In this document: positions 1-7,318 of the stretch, one piece after another | Layout of the letters: each line of letters begins with the position of its first letter | How positions within the stretch are numbered: the stretch's first letter is position 1 | Assembly: GCA_009694165.1 (NCBI GenBank) | Contig: SHVP01000068.1 | Location: 1-13,220, forward strand | Source of the DNA: Alphaproteobacteria bacterium | GTDB lineage: Bacteria > Pseudomonadota > Alphaproteobacteria > SHVP01 | DNA length: 13,220 nt | Direction: 5' to 3' | Made by a program: the position numbers and the translations under genes | Notes under the pieces: generated by a model | The model's input: only the letters and a program-made list of their open reading frames with translations | The model's database searches: none | What the model was told of the DNA's origin: nothing

Positions 1-1885
1 TGGGGCCGGCATCAACACCGATCTCGTGACGCCGAAGGCCCAACGTATCACGATCAAAACGAAAGCGTTCGTAATACTGCAGGTAGGAAGCGGGGGAAAT
101 GTTGATTCGGGCGACATAGTCCGAGCGGATGTTTTCCAGGCCGGTCTTGGCGGCGAAGGTGTCGTCGGCATGGCCGTGAAAGGTCTGTCCGAGGAGAGCC
201 GTCATCGAGTATCCGTCAAAGGAGTAGATGCCGTATTTCATTCCAACGTTGGCCCGGGGTCCACCCTCGACCCGATCGAAGCCGGGAAAACGGTTGGTGG
301 AAAAAACGTTCGTGTCGTCGAATTCGAAGCTTTGACTGTCTTCGTTCGGAATCCCGCCCGTGTTGCCGCCGTAGGGGCTGGCAATGAGGTCGACGACCGG
401 GGTGACCATCTGTCGGGCGCCCTGGTCGGTGCGCACGAACGGCAAGCGCCAGTCGAGGCTGACCTGCGGGATGGCGCGTCCGGCAAATCCGTCTTCGCTG
501 GCTCCCGTCGCCACCGAACCGGTCGGCCGCGGGTTCAGCCGCGAGTCGTCGACATGATACCCGTCGGCCCTGAGTTCGGCCTTCACGGTGGTCACGTCGC
601 CGAGTGAGCCGTAATAGGGAACTTGCCAGCCGGTGCGGACGCTAAAGCGGCTGGCATCGGCCCCGGAGTTGCGGTTGAGCGCCAGGAAGTTGGCGTCGAA
701 TCGCAGCGTGTCGCCAAATCGTCCGGCATCGCTGACGTAGCCGTATTCCAACAACGGTAGGACGTAGGGGGTCTGGCCAGGGTCGTCGCTCGCCCGCAAC
801 CCCTGAAACGAATACGCATTCGCGGCGGCGAACGAACGGCCGCGCGACCCGTTGACATAAAGATTGCTCCGCAGCACGTCGTCGCCGCCGAGGCCGAATT
901 TCTTCAGGTAGGTATCGTCGCTCGCCCGCGCAACGGCAAAGCCCCAGCGCCAAGTATCGTCGAGAACGAAACGGCCACGCCCGCGAATGTGCCCGCGGTC
1001 ATCCTTCGATCCAATGACCCGCGCATTGTTGTTGTCGCGTAGGTCGGGCTGGGTGAAGCTGCCGGTGAGGTCGTAGTTGCCGGTGCGGGTGCGCTGTCGG
1101 AATTCGCCATTGTAGACAATTCCCTCTTTGGAGGTGAAAAGCGGCGAAAACGTTGCGTCGGCATTGGGGGCAAGGTTGACGTAGAACGGAGTCTCGATCT
1201 TTGTCCCGAACTGGGTGGAGTGTCCCTGCGTTGGGGTGAGAAACCCGGTCTTGCGTTGCACCGACGGATCGGGGTGCGAGAAATAGGGCGTATAGGCGAC
1301 CGGGACGCCGTAGATCTCCAGGCGGGCGTGGGCGTAGGTGACCTCCTTGGCTTCCTGATCGTGCACCACGCGCGACGCCCGCACCGCCCACAGGGGCGGC
1401 CAAGAGGGGTCGGATGGGCACAAGTCGCAAGGGGAATAGAGCGCATTGAACATGCGCGTTCGATTGCCATCGTCCCGCTGGGCCCCCGCCGCCGTCAAAC
1501 GCGAATTGTCCGACAGCAACGCCTTGAACTGGGCGATTGAACCGTTGCGGAGCTGGTCTCTCAACTCAATGCGGTCAGCAAACAGTACCGTACCGTCCGC
1601 CTCGAGGATGCTGACATTGCCGACCGCCTCGATGACTTCGGTCCGTTGGTTGTAGGACAGGCGATCGGCCAACAGGACTCGCGCGTCGACGGATAGCTCG
1701 ACCCGGCCAGTCGCGCTGACTGTCTGGGTCGACTCGTCGTAGCGAATATCGTCGGCCATCATCAGCACGTCGCGACCCAGAGAACGGTTCTCCAATCGCT
1801 GCGCCCAGCCGTCAGCCCCCCCGGCAACGAGGGCCGCGATCATCGCCAGGGCCGCGACCGGCCGGTGGGATCTAGCCGTCTTCAA
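1..1885 (-). CDS. lptD: LPS-assembly outer-membrane protein LptD (partial, C-terminus beyond left edge)
   Basis: This is the outer-membrane translocon that inserts lipopolysaccharide into the outer leaflet together with LptE. About 628 codons are open with no stop, so the C-terminal part of the barrel lies outside the window. With a TTG start at 1885, residues 1-29 form a signal peptide: Lys2, Arg5 and Arg8, a hydrophobic stretch, then cleavage near GWA-Q. Next comes the periplasmic OstA/LptA-like jellyroll (about residues 35-145). A Cys153-x-x-Cys156 pair follows (SPCDLCPSDP), then the family block LEIYGVPVAYTPYFSHPDPS at about 189-208 and the beta-barrel region with alternating aromatic and polar residues. 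The TTG lies inside the end of lptG (14-base overlap). I chose it because the next in-frame ATG, at 1843, would leave a signal peptide with no basic n-region. No good ribosome site precedes either start, which suggests translational coupling to lptG. In relatives surA, pdxA and rsmA usually follow. The identification is firm; the start is less so. Confidence 0.95.
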   Translation of the reverse strand, partial: MKTARSHRPVAALAMIAALVAGGADGWAQRLENRSLGRDVLMMADDIRYDESTQTVSATGRVELSVDARVLLADRLSYNQRTEVIEAVGNVSILEADGTVLFADRIELRDQLRNGSIAQFKALLSDNSRLTAAGAQRDDGNRTRMFNALYSPCDLCPSDPSWPPLWAVRASRVVHDQEAKEVTYAHARLEIYGVPVAYTPYFSHPDPSVQRKTGFLTPTQGHSTQFGTKIETPFYVNLAPNADATFSPLFTSKEGIVYNGEFRQRTRTGNYDLTGSFTQPDLRDNNNARVIGSKDDRGHIRGRGRFVLDDTWRWGFAVARASDDTYLKKFGLGGDDVLRSNLYVNGSRGRSFAAANAYSFQGLRASDDPGQTPYVLPLLEYGYVSDAGRFGDTLRFDANFLALNRNSGADASRFSVRTGWQVPYYGSLGDVTTVKAELRADGYHVDDSRLNPRPTGSVATGASEDGFAGRAIPQVSLDWRLPFVRTDQGARQMVTPVVDLIASPYGGNTGGIPNEDSQSFEFDDTNVFSTNRFPGFDRVEGGPRANVGMKYGIYSFDGYSMTALLGQTFHGHADDTFAAKTGLENIRSDYVARINISPASYLQYYERFRFDRDTLGLRRHEIGVDAGP

Positions 1886-2969
1886 GATGGAACAGGAGGG
1901 TAAGGCCGAGGAGGGTGGAAACCCCAGCCGGTGTCCAGGCCGCGAGGGCGGCGGGAACCTTGCCGGAGAGGCCGAGGGCAAGGACGAGGTCGGAAAGAAC
2001 GAACAAGGCGAAGCCTGACAAAGCGCCGCCTGCGACCATCCAAGTCACCCGTCCGCGTCGGGTCAACCGCAGCGAGAAAGTGGCCGCTACCAGAACGGTC
2101 GCCACCAGGAAAAACGGCATCGCTAAGACTGAGTGCCAATGCACCCGATAGCGGGTGGCGGCGAAGCCGGCCTCCTGCAGTGACTTGATGAAGTGCGGCA
2201 ACGCCCAGAACGACAGAGTCTCCGGTGCCGCGAAGCTGTCCTGAATCTCGCGAAAGGTGAGGGTGGTCGGCAACTCGGTCAGCGCGGTGCGGCGCGCGGG
2301 ATGATCGGGCGCGCTGACCAGGGCGTCGCGCAAGATCCAGCGACCATCGCCCAAAACGGCGGTCTTGGCATCCACCCGCTCGATAAAACGATCGGCCGGC
2401 CCTTGGTAACGGAAGATGATGACGTCATAAAGCTCGTTGTCTTGCTGGGAGACGCTCTGCGCGTGAACGACCGAGCGACCGCCGGCATCGACTTGCCGCA
2501 GCCACAAGCCGCCAGACGAAACCGCAAGGAGGCTAGGCCGCCCATGTAGGTATTTCGCCTCGAGATAGTCGTGGCGGCTGGCCGTCGCGGCGGCGAGCGG
2601 GTTGACGATCGCCATGACGAAGGCTCCCAAGCAGGCGGCAATCAGCAGGGCGGGCAACAGGAATTGCCAAACCGAGACTCCAGCGGCACGGGTGACGACG
2701 AGTTCGTGGGTGCGAGTGAGGCGTAGGAAAACGTACATCCCGCCGAATAAGCACCCGAAGGGTAGTACCTTTTGGATCAGGGTTGGCAGGTTGAGGAGCG
2801 CCAGGGCGACAACCACGTCGAAGGTGATGTCCGTGCGACCGGCGGACCGGCGAAGAAGCTCCACCACGTCGAACAGAAAGATCAGCGTGGCCAGAACCGC
2901 CATGGCGAGCGCGATCCCGAGCAGGAACTGACGGCCGAGATAGATCGAGAGGGTCCAGGACAGCCTCAC
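1872..2969 (-). CDS. lptG: LPS export ABC transporter permease LptG
   Basis: This is an inner-membrane subunit of the LptB2FG transporter, which extracts lipopolysaccharide from the inner membrane and pushes it onto the LptC/A bridge. The product is 365 residues, normal for the family. An amphipathic N-terminus (LSWTLSIYLGRQFLLG) leads into TM1. A TM2-TM3 hairpin is followed by the cytoplasmic coupling segment RLTRTHELVVTRAAGVSVWQ. A periplasmic beta-jellyroll occupies about residues 130-260, and three C-terminal helices follow. The start is GTG at 2969, overlapping the lptF stop as GTGA. A GGGAG motif lies 7 bases upstream. The frame stays open further upstream, but that extension is arginine-rich, unlike the family, and lies antisense-free inside lptF. 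Gene order and overlaps indicate one lptF-lptG-lptD transcript. Confidence 0.96.
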   Translation of the reverse strand: MRLSWTLSIYLGRQFLLGIALAMAVLATLIFLFDVVELLRRSAGRTDITFDVVVALALLNLPTLIQKVLPFGCLFGGMYVFLRLTRTHELVVTRAAGVSVWQFLLPALLIAACLGAFVMAIVNPLAAATASRHDYLEAKYLHGRPSLLAVSSGGLWLRQVDAGGRSVVHAQSVSQQDNELYDVIIFRYQGPADRFIERVDAKTAVLGDGRWILRDALVSAPDHPARRTALTELPTTLTFREIQDSFAAPETLSFWALPHFIKSLQEAGFAATRYRVHWHSVLAMPFFLVATVLVAATFSLRLTRRGRVTWMVAGGALSGFALFVLSDLVLALGLSGKVPAALAAWTPAGVSTLLGLTLLFHLEDG

Positions 2970-4087
2970 GGGGCTGCTCCCGACGCGGCCCGCCGGCGCC
3001 CGAGGGGCCGTTTGCGCCGCAGCGTCACATAAGCGGCGGCGGCGATGGTCCCGAAGACATGCACGTAGAGCAGCGGCACCAACTCGATGCTCCGTCCGAC
3101 AATCGGCATCAGACCAAGTCCGACCAGCTCGAACAGGACGGCCGCAAGACCACCCACCAGGATTCGCCCCCACCGATCGCGCCGACTGAAGTCGCTCGAC
3201 AGCAACGCGGCCAGCGCGATGGCGATCAGGGCGAGCGGATGGAAGGGAACGAGCAGGCGGCGATGCGCCTCGGCATAGAAGCGGTCGGCATTCTTGACGT
3301 CGTCAGGGCCCGGGCCGGGATGGAAGAGTTTGCCGAGGAACCGTTCGCTGCCTTCGCGCCATCGCGTTTCGGGCGCCACGGCAAACGCGCCGATGTCGAG
3401 CCCGTATTCGTCGAAATAGAGGAGCGACAGCTGATTGCGGTCGCGGTCGATTTCCTGGCGATTGCCATTGCGGACGACGAAGCGGGGACCATCGGCGGTA
3501 GTAACGAGTAGGCCGCTTTCGGCCATCACCGTGACCGGGCGATCCTTATCCCGCTCGTCGTGCACGAGCAGGCCGCGTAGCTCGCCGTTCGGCAGGCGTT
3601 CGCGCACGAACGTGGTCACCCCATTGATGACCTGTGTGAAGGCCCCCTCCTGGAGAAGGACCGCGGCGACATTGTTGCGGACAACGAACTGCATGTCTTT
3701 GAACGAGCGGTAGCCGAGCGGCGCCAGATACAGGGTCAAGGAGTACAAGATGGCGGCTAGGCCGAGCCCGAGGAGGAGCGCCGGAACCACCAGGCGCCAT
3801 TCGCTGACGCCCGCCGCCCGCATGACGATGATCTCGCTGTCGCTCTCGAGCCGCAGATAGACGAACACCACCGCGCAGAACGTCGCAATCGGCAGCAGAA
3901 AGCCAAGGAATCCGGGCAGCAGCACAAGCGTGAACGCCAGAAAGCTGCCGAGCGACTGCCCTTTGTTGATGATGAGATCGAGGAAGCGGAGGCTCTGCAT
4001 GAGCCAGACGACCCCCGTCAAAGTCAGCGTGACAAAGCCCAGGGGGCCGAGCAGCTGCGAAAGGATATAGCGGGTAAGGCTGCTCAC
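2966..4087 (-). CDS. lptF: LPS export ABC transporter permease LptF
   Basis: This is the partner of LptG in the LptB2FG lipopolysaccharide extractor. From GTG at 4087 the protein is 373 residues. The N-terminal SSLTRYILSQLLGPLGF is the usual family opening. TM1-TM3 are followed by the coupling segment RLESDSEIIVMRAAGVSEWR, a periplasmic beta-jellyroll (about residues 130-265), TM4-TM6 and a short Arg-rich cytoplasmic tail. An alternative ATG at 4141 adds 18 basic residues (MPVRKRHFVHRIVRYNAP) and has a better Shine-Dalgarno sequence. I preferred 4087 because the family normally starts a few residues before the RYI motif. A perfect TATAAT also lies just upstream of this GTG, inside the alternative N-terminal extension. 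This is the first gene of the operon and is divergent from pepA. Identity is firm and the start is uncertain. Confidence 0.95.
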   Translation of the reverse strand: MSSLTRYILSQLLGPLGFVTLTLTGVVWLMQSLRFLDLIINKGQSLGSFLAFTLVLLPGFLGFLLPIATFCAVVFVYLRLESDSEIIVMRAAGVSEWRLVVPALLLGLGLAAILYSLTLYLAPLGYRSFKDMQFVVRNNVAAVLLQEGAFTQVINGVTTFVRERLPNGELRGLLVHDERDKDRPVTVMAESGLLVTTADGPRFVVRNGNRQEIDRDRNQLSLLYFDEYGLDIGAFAVAPETRWREGSERFLGKLFHPGPGPDDVKNADRFYAEAHRRLLVPFHPLALIAIALAALLSSDFSRRDRWGRILVGGLAAVLFELVGLGLMPIVGRSIELVPLLYVHVFGTIAAAAYVTLRRKRPLGRRRAASGAAP

Positions 4088-4093
4088 CGGCGC

Positions 4094-4119
4094 ATTATAG
4101 CGGACGATCCTGTGGACAA
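4094..4119 (-). promoter_or_regulatory. Candidate lptF promoter (-10 TATAAT, weak -35)
   Basis: On the minus strand, positions 4099-4094 read TATAAT, a perfect -10 hexamer. The best upstream -35-like hexamer is TTGTCC at 4119-4114, but its 14-base spacer is short. Six bases separate the -10 from the GTG at 4087, so the predicted transcript would start at or next to that GTG and be leaderless. If the ATG at 4141 is the true start, this site would be chance or an internal promoter. Confidence 0.4.
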
Positions 4120-4147
4120 AATGGCGTTTCCGCACGGGCATCTGCTA

Positions 4148-4156
4148 CCTTTCCTT
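4148..4156 (-). promoter_or_regulatory. Ribosome binding site for the alternative lptF start at 4141
   Basis: On the minus strand AAGGAAAGG lies 6 bases before the ATG at 4141. It is the only purine-rich site near either lptF start and is the main argument for the longer, 391-residue form of LptF. No comparable site precedes GTG 4087. Confidence 0.45.
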
Positions 4157-4226
4157 CAGTCCGCAGGTAAGATGGCCCGCGCCCCGGTGGTTGGCCCGGG
4201 CTTGCTGCGAGCAGGAAGAGGGAGCG

Positions 4227-5723
4227 ATGAAACTGGGTTTTGCCGAGACGTCGATGCCGCGCACGGGGGCCCTCGTGGTTGCCGTCTACGAAGGCCGGGT
4301 GTTGTCGCCCACTGCCGCCGAGGTCGACAAGAAAACGCGTGGAGCACTCAGCCGGGCGATGAAAGCAAGTCGGTTCAAAGGCTCCAAGGGGCAGATACTG
4401 GAACTGGCCGCGCCGACCGGTCTCAGCGTCGACCGCGTGTTGGCCCTGGGGCTGGGCAAGGCGGTGGAGTTGAGCGACCTCGCGCTGCAGGCAGCAGGGG
4501 GCGGCCTGGTTGGCCGCTGCAATTCGTTGGGCGACGCGGATGTCGCGGTCGCGGTCGATCCGGCCGCTGAGAGCGCCCTCCTTCCGGTTCAGGTGGCAGC
4601 CCACCTTGCCTTCGGTATGCGCCTCGGCAGCTACCGTTTCGATCGCTATCGGACCAAGGAAAAGCCCGAAAAAAAGCCGACGGTGAAGTCGGTTAAGCTG
4701 ATGGTGAAGGACCCGGCCGCGGCCAAACGGGTCTTCAACAATCTGGCCGCGGTGGCGGACGCCGTTGCGTTCACCCGCGACCTGGTCTCTGAACCCGCCA
4801 ACGTCATCTTTCCCAAATCTCTGGCCGAACGCGCCAAGGGGCTGATCGAGTTCGGCGTGACGATCGAAGTGCTGGGTCGGAACAAGATGAAGGCCCTGGG
4901 CATGAACGCGTTGCTGGGCGTGGCCCAGGGCAGCGCCAACGAACCGCAGCTCGTCGTCATGCAGTACCGGGGTGCCAGCGACGCCAATGCGCGTCCGCTG
5001 GCTTTTATCGGCAAGGGTGTCACTTTCGATTCGGGAGGCATCTCGATCAAACCGGCCCAAGGCATGGAAGACATGAAATGGGACATGGGCGGGTCGGCCG
5101 TCGTCATGGGGCTGATGCGGGCGCTGGCCGCGCGCAAGGCACGCGTTAACGTGGTCGGTGTCGCCGGCTTAGTCGAAAACATGCCCTCCGGCACCGCGCA
5201 ACGTCCGGGCGACGTCGTGACATCGATGTCCGGACAGACGATCGAGGTCATCAATACGGATGCGGAGGGACGATTGGTCCTGGCCGATGCCCTTTGGTAC
5301 ACCCAAAAACGCTTCAAACCGCAGTTGATGGTCGACTTGGCGACGTTGACGGGCGCCATCATGATCGCCCTGGGTGACCTGCACGCCGGATTGTTCAGCA
5401 ACGACGACGCGATCGCGGAGCGCCTGACTCGTGCCGGCACTGCCGTCGGCGAGCGCGTCTGGCGCATGCCCTTGTCGGAGGAATACGACAAGCAGATCGA
5501 CAGCGACATCGCCGATATGCAGAACGTCGGCGGGCGCGGCGCCGGCAGCATTACGGCGGCGCAGTTTCTCCAACGTTTCGTCAACAAAGTTCCTTGGGCC
5601 CATCTCGACATCGCCGGCGTGACGTGGAGCAAGACATCCGACCGGCCGACGTCACCCAAGGGGGGTACGGGATTCGGCGTGCGCCTGCTTGATCGCTTTG
5701 TTGCCGACAACTACGAGGGCTGA
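4227..5723 (+). CDS. pepA: Leucyl aminopeptidase PepA (M17 family)
   Basis: This is a cytosolic two-metal aminopeptidase that removes N-terminal residues from peptides. In E. coli PepA also binds DNA in XerCD recombination and carAB control. The product is 498 residues (E. coli about 503). An N-terminal macro-like domain (about residues 1-165) precedes the catalytic domain. Metal ligands by family alignment are Lys263 and Asp268 (GKGVTFDSGG), Asp286 (KWDMGG), and Asp345 and Glu347 (NTDAEGRL, the M17 signature). Catalytic Lys275 and Arg349 are present. The start at 4227 has GAGG 5 bases upstream; an in-frame ATG at 4191 lacks such a site and adds a non-family extension. It is divergent from lptF across about 140 bases and is followed after 9 bases by holC. 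All key residues are intact. Confidence 0.97.
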   Translation: MKLGFAETSMPRTGALVVAVYEGRVLSPTAAEVDKKTRGALSRAMKASRFKGSKGQILELAAPTGLSVDRVLALGLGKAVELSDLALQAAGGGLVGRCNSLGDADVAVAVDPAAESALLPVQVAAHLAFGMRLGSYRFDRYRTKEKPEKKPTVKSVKLMVKDPAAAKRVFNNLAAVADAVAFTRDLVSEPANVIFPKSLAERAKGLIEFGVTIEVLGRNKMKALGMNALLGVAQGSANEPQLVVMQYRGASDANARPLAFIGKGVTFDSGGISIKPAQGMEDMKWDMGGSAVVMGLMRALAARKARVNVVGVAGLVENMPSGTAQRPGDVVTSMSGQTIEVINTDAEGRLVLADALWYTQKRFKPQLMVDLATLTGAIMIALGDLHAGLFSNDDAIAERLTRAGTAVGERVWRMPLSEEYDKQIDSDIADMQNVGGRGAGSITAAQFLQRFVNKVPWAHLDIAGVTWSKTSDRPTSPKGGTGFGVRLLDRFVADNYEG

Positions 5724-5732
5724 CGGCGAGCG

Positions 5733-6182
5733 GTGGCGGAATTCAGCTTTTACCATCTGCAGAATGCCCCGCTCGACCGCGCCTTGCCGCGGTTGTTGGA
5801 GCGAGTGGTCGAGCGGGGCCTGCACGCCGTGGTCTTGGCCGGGTCGAATGAGCGCGTCGAGTTCCTCAATGCCCTGCTGTGGACCTACGATCCGGGCTCG
5901 TTCTTGCCGCATGGGAGCGACGCCGATGGCGACACCGGCGAGCAGCCGATCTACTTGACGACCAAAGAGGAGAACCCCAACCAGGCGACGGTCCTTGTGC
6001 TCGTCGATGGCGGTGGCGTCGATTTCGCCAAGGGGTTTGACCGCTGCCTGGACGTCTTCGATGGCAACGATCCTGCCGCCGTGGCCGGCGCCCGCGAGCG
6101 TTGGAAGGTGGCCCGGGCGGCCGGCTTTGAGGTTACCTATTGGCAACAAAGCGAGCAGGGGCGCTGGGAGAAGGTTGCCTGA
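5733..6182 (+). CDS. holC: DNA polymerase III subunit chi (HolC)
   Basis: This is the clamp-loader accessory subunit that links SSB to the DNA polymerase III holoenzyme through psi/tau. The product is 149 residues, normal for alphaproteobacterial HolC. The N-terminal EFSFYHLQNAPLDRALPRLL, the Ala-rich strand/helix around residues 30-48, and the block LWTYDPGSFLPHG (49-61) are family hallmarks. They are followed by PIYLTTKEENPNQATVLVLV (72-91), FDRCLDVFDG, and the C-terminal RERWKVARAAGFEVTYWQQ. The start is GTG at 5733, nine bases after the pepA stop, so it is almost certainly co-transcribed with pepA. The pepA-holC pair recurs widely in proteobacteria. No anomaly seen. Confidence 0.95.
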   Translation: MAEFSFYHLQNAPLDRALPRLLERVVERGLHAVVLAGSNERVEFLNALLWTYDPGSFLPHGSDADGDTGEQPIYLTTKEENPNQATVLVLVDGGGVDFAKGFDRCLDVFDGNDPAAVAGARERWKVARAAGFEVTYWQQSEQGRWEKVA

Positions 6183-6186
6183 CCGC

Positions 6187-6215
6187 TTGCGGAGACCGGT
6201 GCCTGTCCGTATAAG
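6187..6215 (+). promoter_or_regulatory. Candidate ndk promoter
   Basis: The holC-ndk gap of 57 bases contains TTGCGG (6187-6192), a 17-base spacer, and TATAAG (6210-6215). Predicted transcription would begin near 6222, leaving a short leader that carries the ndk ribosome site AGGAGAG. This suggests ndk can be expressed separately from pepA-holC. Confidence 0.55.
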
Positions 6216-6239
6216 CCCGGCGACCCAACGAGGAGAGCC

Positions 6240-6662
6240 ATGGCTACCGAACGCACCCTGTCGATCATCAAACCGGACGCCACGCGGCGCAACCTGACCG
6301 GAAAGGTCAATGCCAAGCTGGAAGCGGCTGGACTGCGAATCATAGCGCAGAAGCGCGTCAGGCTGGCGCGTGCCCAAGCCGAAGCCTTTTACGCGGTGCA
6401 CCGTGCGCGCCCGTTTTTCGACGGACTATGCAGTTTCATGGTTTCCGGGCCGGTGGTCGCTCAGGTGCTTGAAGGCGATGGAGCAGTGGCGAAGAATCGC
6501 GACGTGATGGGGGCCACCGATCCGGCGAAGGCGGCTCCGGGCACCATCCGCAAGGAATTAGCCGAGTCGATCGAAGCCAATTCGGTGCACGGCTCCGACT
6601 CTGTCGAAAACGCGGCCAAAGAGATTGCCTTCTTCTTCGCTGAAATCGAGATCGTCGGTTAG
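6240..6662 (+). CDS. ndk: Nucleoside diphosphate kinase
   Basis: This enzyme transfers the gamma-phosphate of ATP to other nucleoside diphosphates through a phosphohistidine, balancing (d)NTP pools. It is 140 residues, the usual bacterial length. The ATP-site lysine lies in [12 protein letters not shown] (residues 8-19), with RPFF at 57-60, the VMGATDP loop at 89-95, and the active-site block [16 protein letters not shown] (114-129) with phospho-acceptor His117. AGGAGAG stands just before the ATG. The stop codon TAG overlaps the stop of the convergent purN by three to four bases. Full length and intact. Confidence 0.98.
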   Translation: MATERTLSIIKPDATRRNLTGKVNAKLEAAGLRIIAQKRVRLARAQAEAFYAVHRARPFFDGLCSFMVSGPVVAQVLEGDGAVAKNRDVMGATDPAKAAPGTIRKELAESIEANSVHGSDSVENAAKEIAFFFAEIEIVG

Positions 6663-7318
6663 CGCCGGACGGGACTCGGGCTGAGGAGGGAGCCGACCGG
6701 CCAGTCGGCCTCCCGAATCTTGGCGACATCGCCCTCGATCACGACCCGGCCTTCGGCCATTAGCCGCAGGGCTAGCGGGTAGATGCGGTGCTCGCAGGCG
6801 AGCACCCGTTCGGCCAAACTGTCTGCCGTGTCGCCGGGTAGTACCGGGACCGCTGCCTGGACCAGGATCGGGCCGCCATCAACTTCGACGCGTGGGACGT
6901 GGACAGTGCATCCGTGAACTCGGACGCCGGCCGCCAGCGCCCGCTCATGGGTGTGCAGGCCAGGAAACGCGGGAAGCAACGAAGGATGGATATTGAGTTG
7001 GCGGTCGCGCCAGCGGTCGATGAAGAAGGCCGTGAGAATCCGCATGAAGCCCGCGTTGCAGACGATGGCGACGGCATGGTCGCGCAACCGCGCGTCGAGG
7101 GCGACCTCGAAGGCCTGGCGATCGGCAAACTCCTTGTGATCAACCACGCAGGTGGCAATACCGGCGGCGCGGGCGCGATCGAGGCCGGCGGCGCCTGGAC
7201 GGTTCGAGATGACGACCGCGATCTCCGCCGGATAGTCGGGCGCGGCGCACGCATCGATCAGCGCCTGCAGGTTGCTGCCGCGTCCCGAGATCAGGACGCC
7301 CGCTTTCACGCGCGCCAT
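6659..7318 (-). CDS. purN: Phosphoribosylglycinamide formyltransferase (GAR transformylase)
   Basis: This enzyme transfers the formyl group from 10-formyl-tetrahydrofolate to GAR, the third step of purine synthesis. The product is 219 residues, normal. Visible motifs are the phosphate-binding [15 protein letters not shown] (9-23), the catalytic Asn109 and His111 in [13 protein letters not shown] (108-120), and catalytic Asp147 in [11 protein letters not shown]. The ATG at 7318 has GGAG about 7 bases upstream and overlaps the 3' end of purM by 13 bases; a GTG three codons in is an alternative. The open frame continues upstream into purM but is unrelated to the family there. It is convergent with ndk. 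Confidence 0.97.
   Translation of the reverse strand: MARVKAGVLISGRGSNLQALIDACAAPDYPAEIAVVISNRPGAAGLDRARAAGIATCVVDHKEFADRQAFEVALDARLRDHAVAIVCNAGFMRILTAFFIDRWRDRQLNIHPSLLPAFPGLHTHERALAAGVRVHGCTVHVPRVEVDGGPILVQAAVPVLPGDTADSLAERVLACEHRIYPLALRLMAEGRVVIEGDVAKIREADWPVGSLLSPSPVRR

Noticed and set aside
26..607. Plus-strand open frame of 193 codons at the left edge
   Set aside because: It is antisense to the LptD barrel, whose frame is open and family-like throughout; no domain seen.
783..929. 15-base repeat TCGTCGCTCGCCCGC at 783 and 915 in lptD
   Set aside because: Both copies encode RASDD in barrel strands and turns; a short in-frame coincidence in repetitive beta-barrel sequence is the simplest reading.
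4095..5060. Minus-strand open frame of about 321 codons spanning the lptF-pepA gap and pepA
   Set aside because: Composition is His/Gln/Arg-rich, there is no family motif, and it runs opposite to a well-supported gene.
4646..5710. Open frame of about 354 codons antisense to pepA
   Set aside because: It lies wholly within pepA, which has every M17 catalytic residue. The antisense translation is Ser/Pro/Arg-rich with no recognisable domain, as expected of shadows in G/C-rich DNA.
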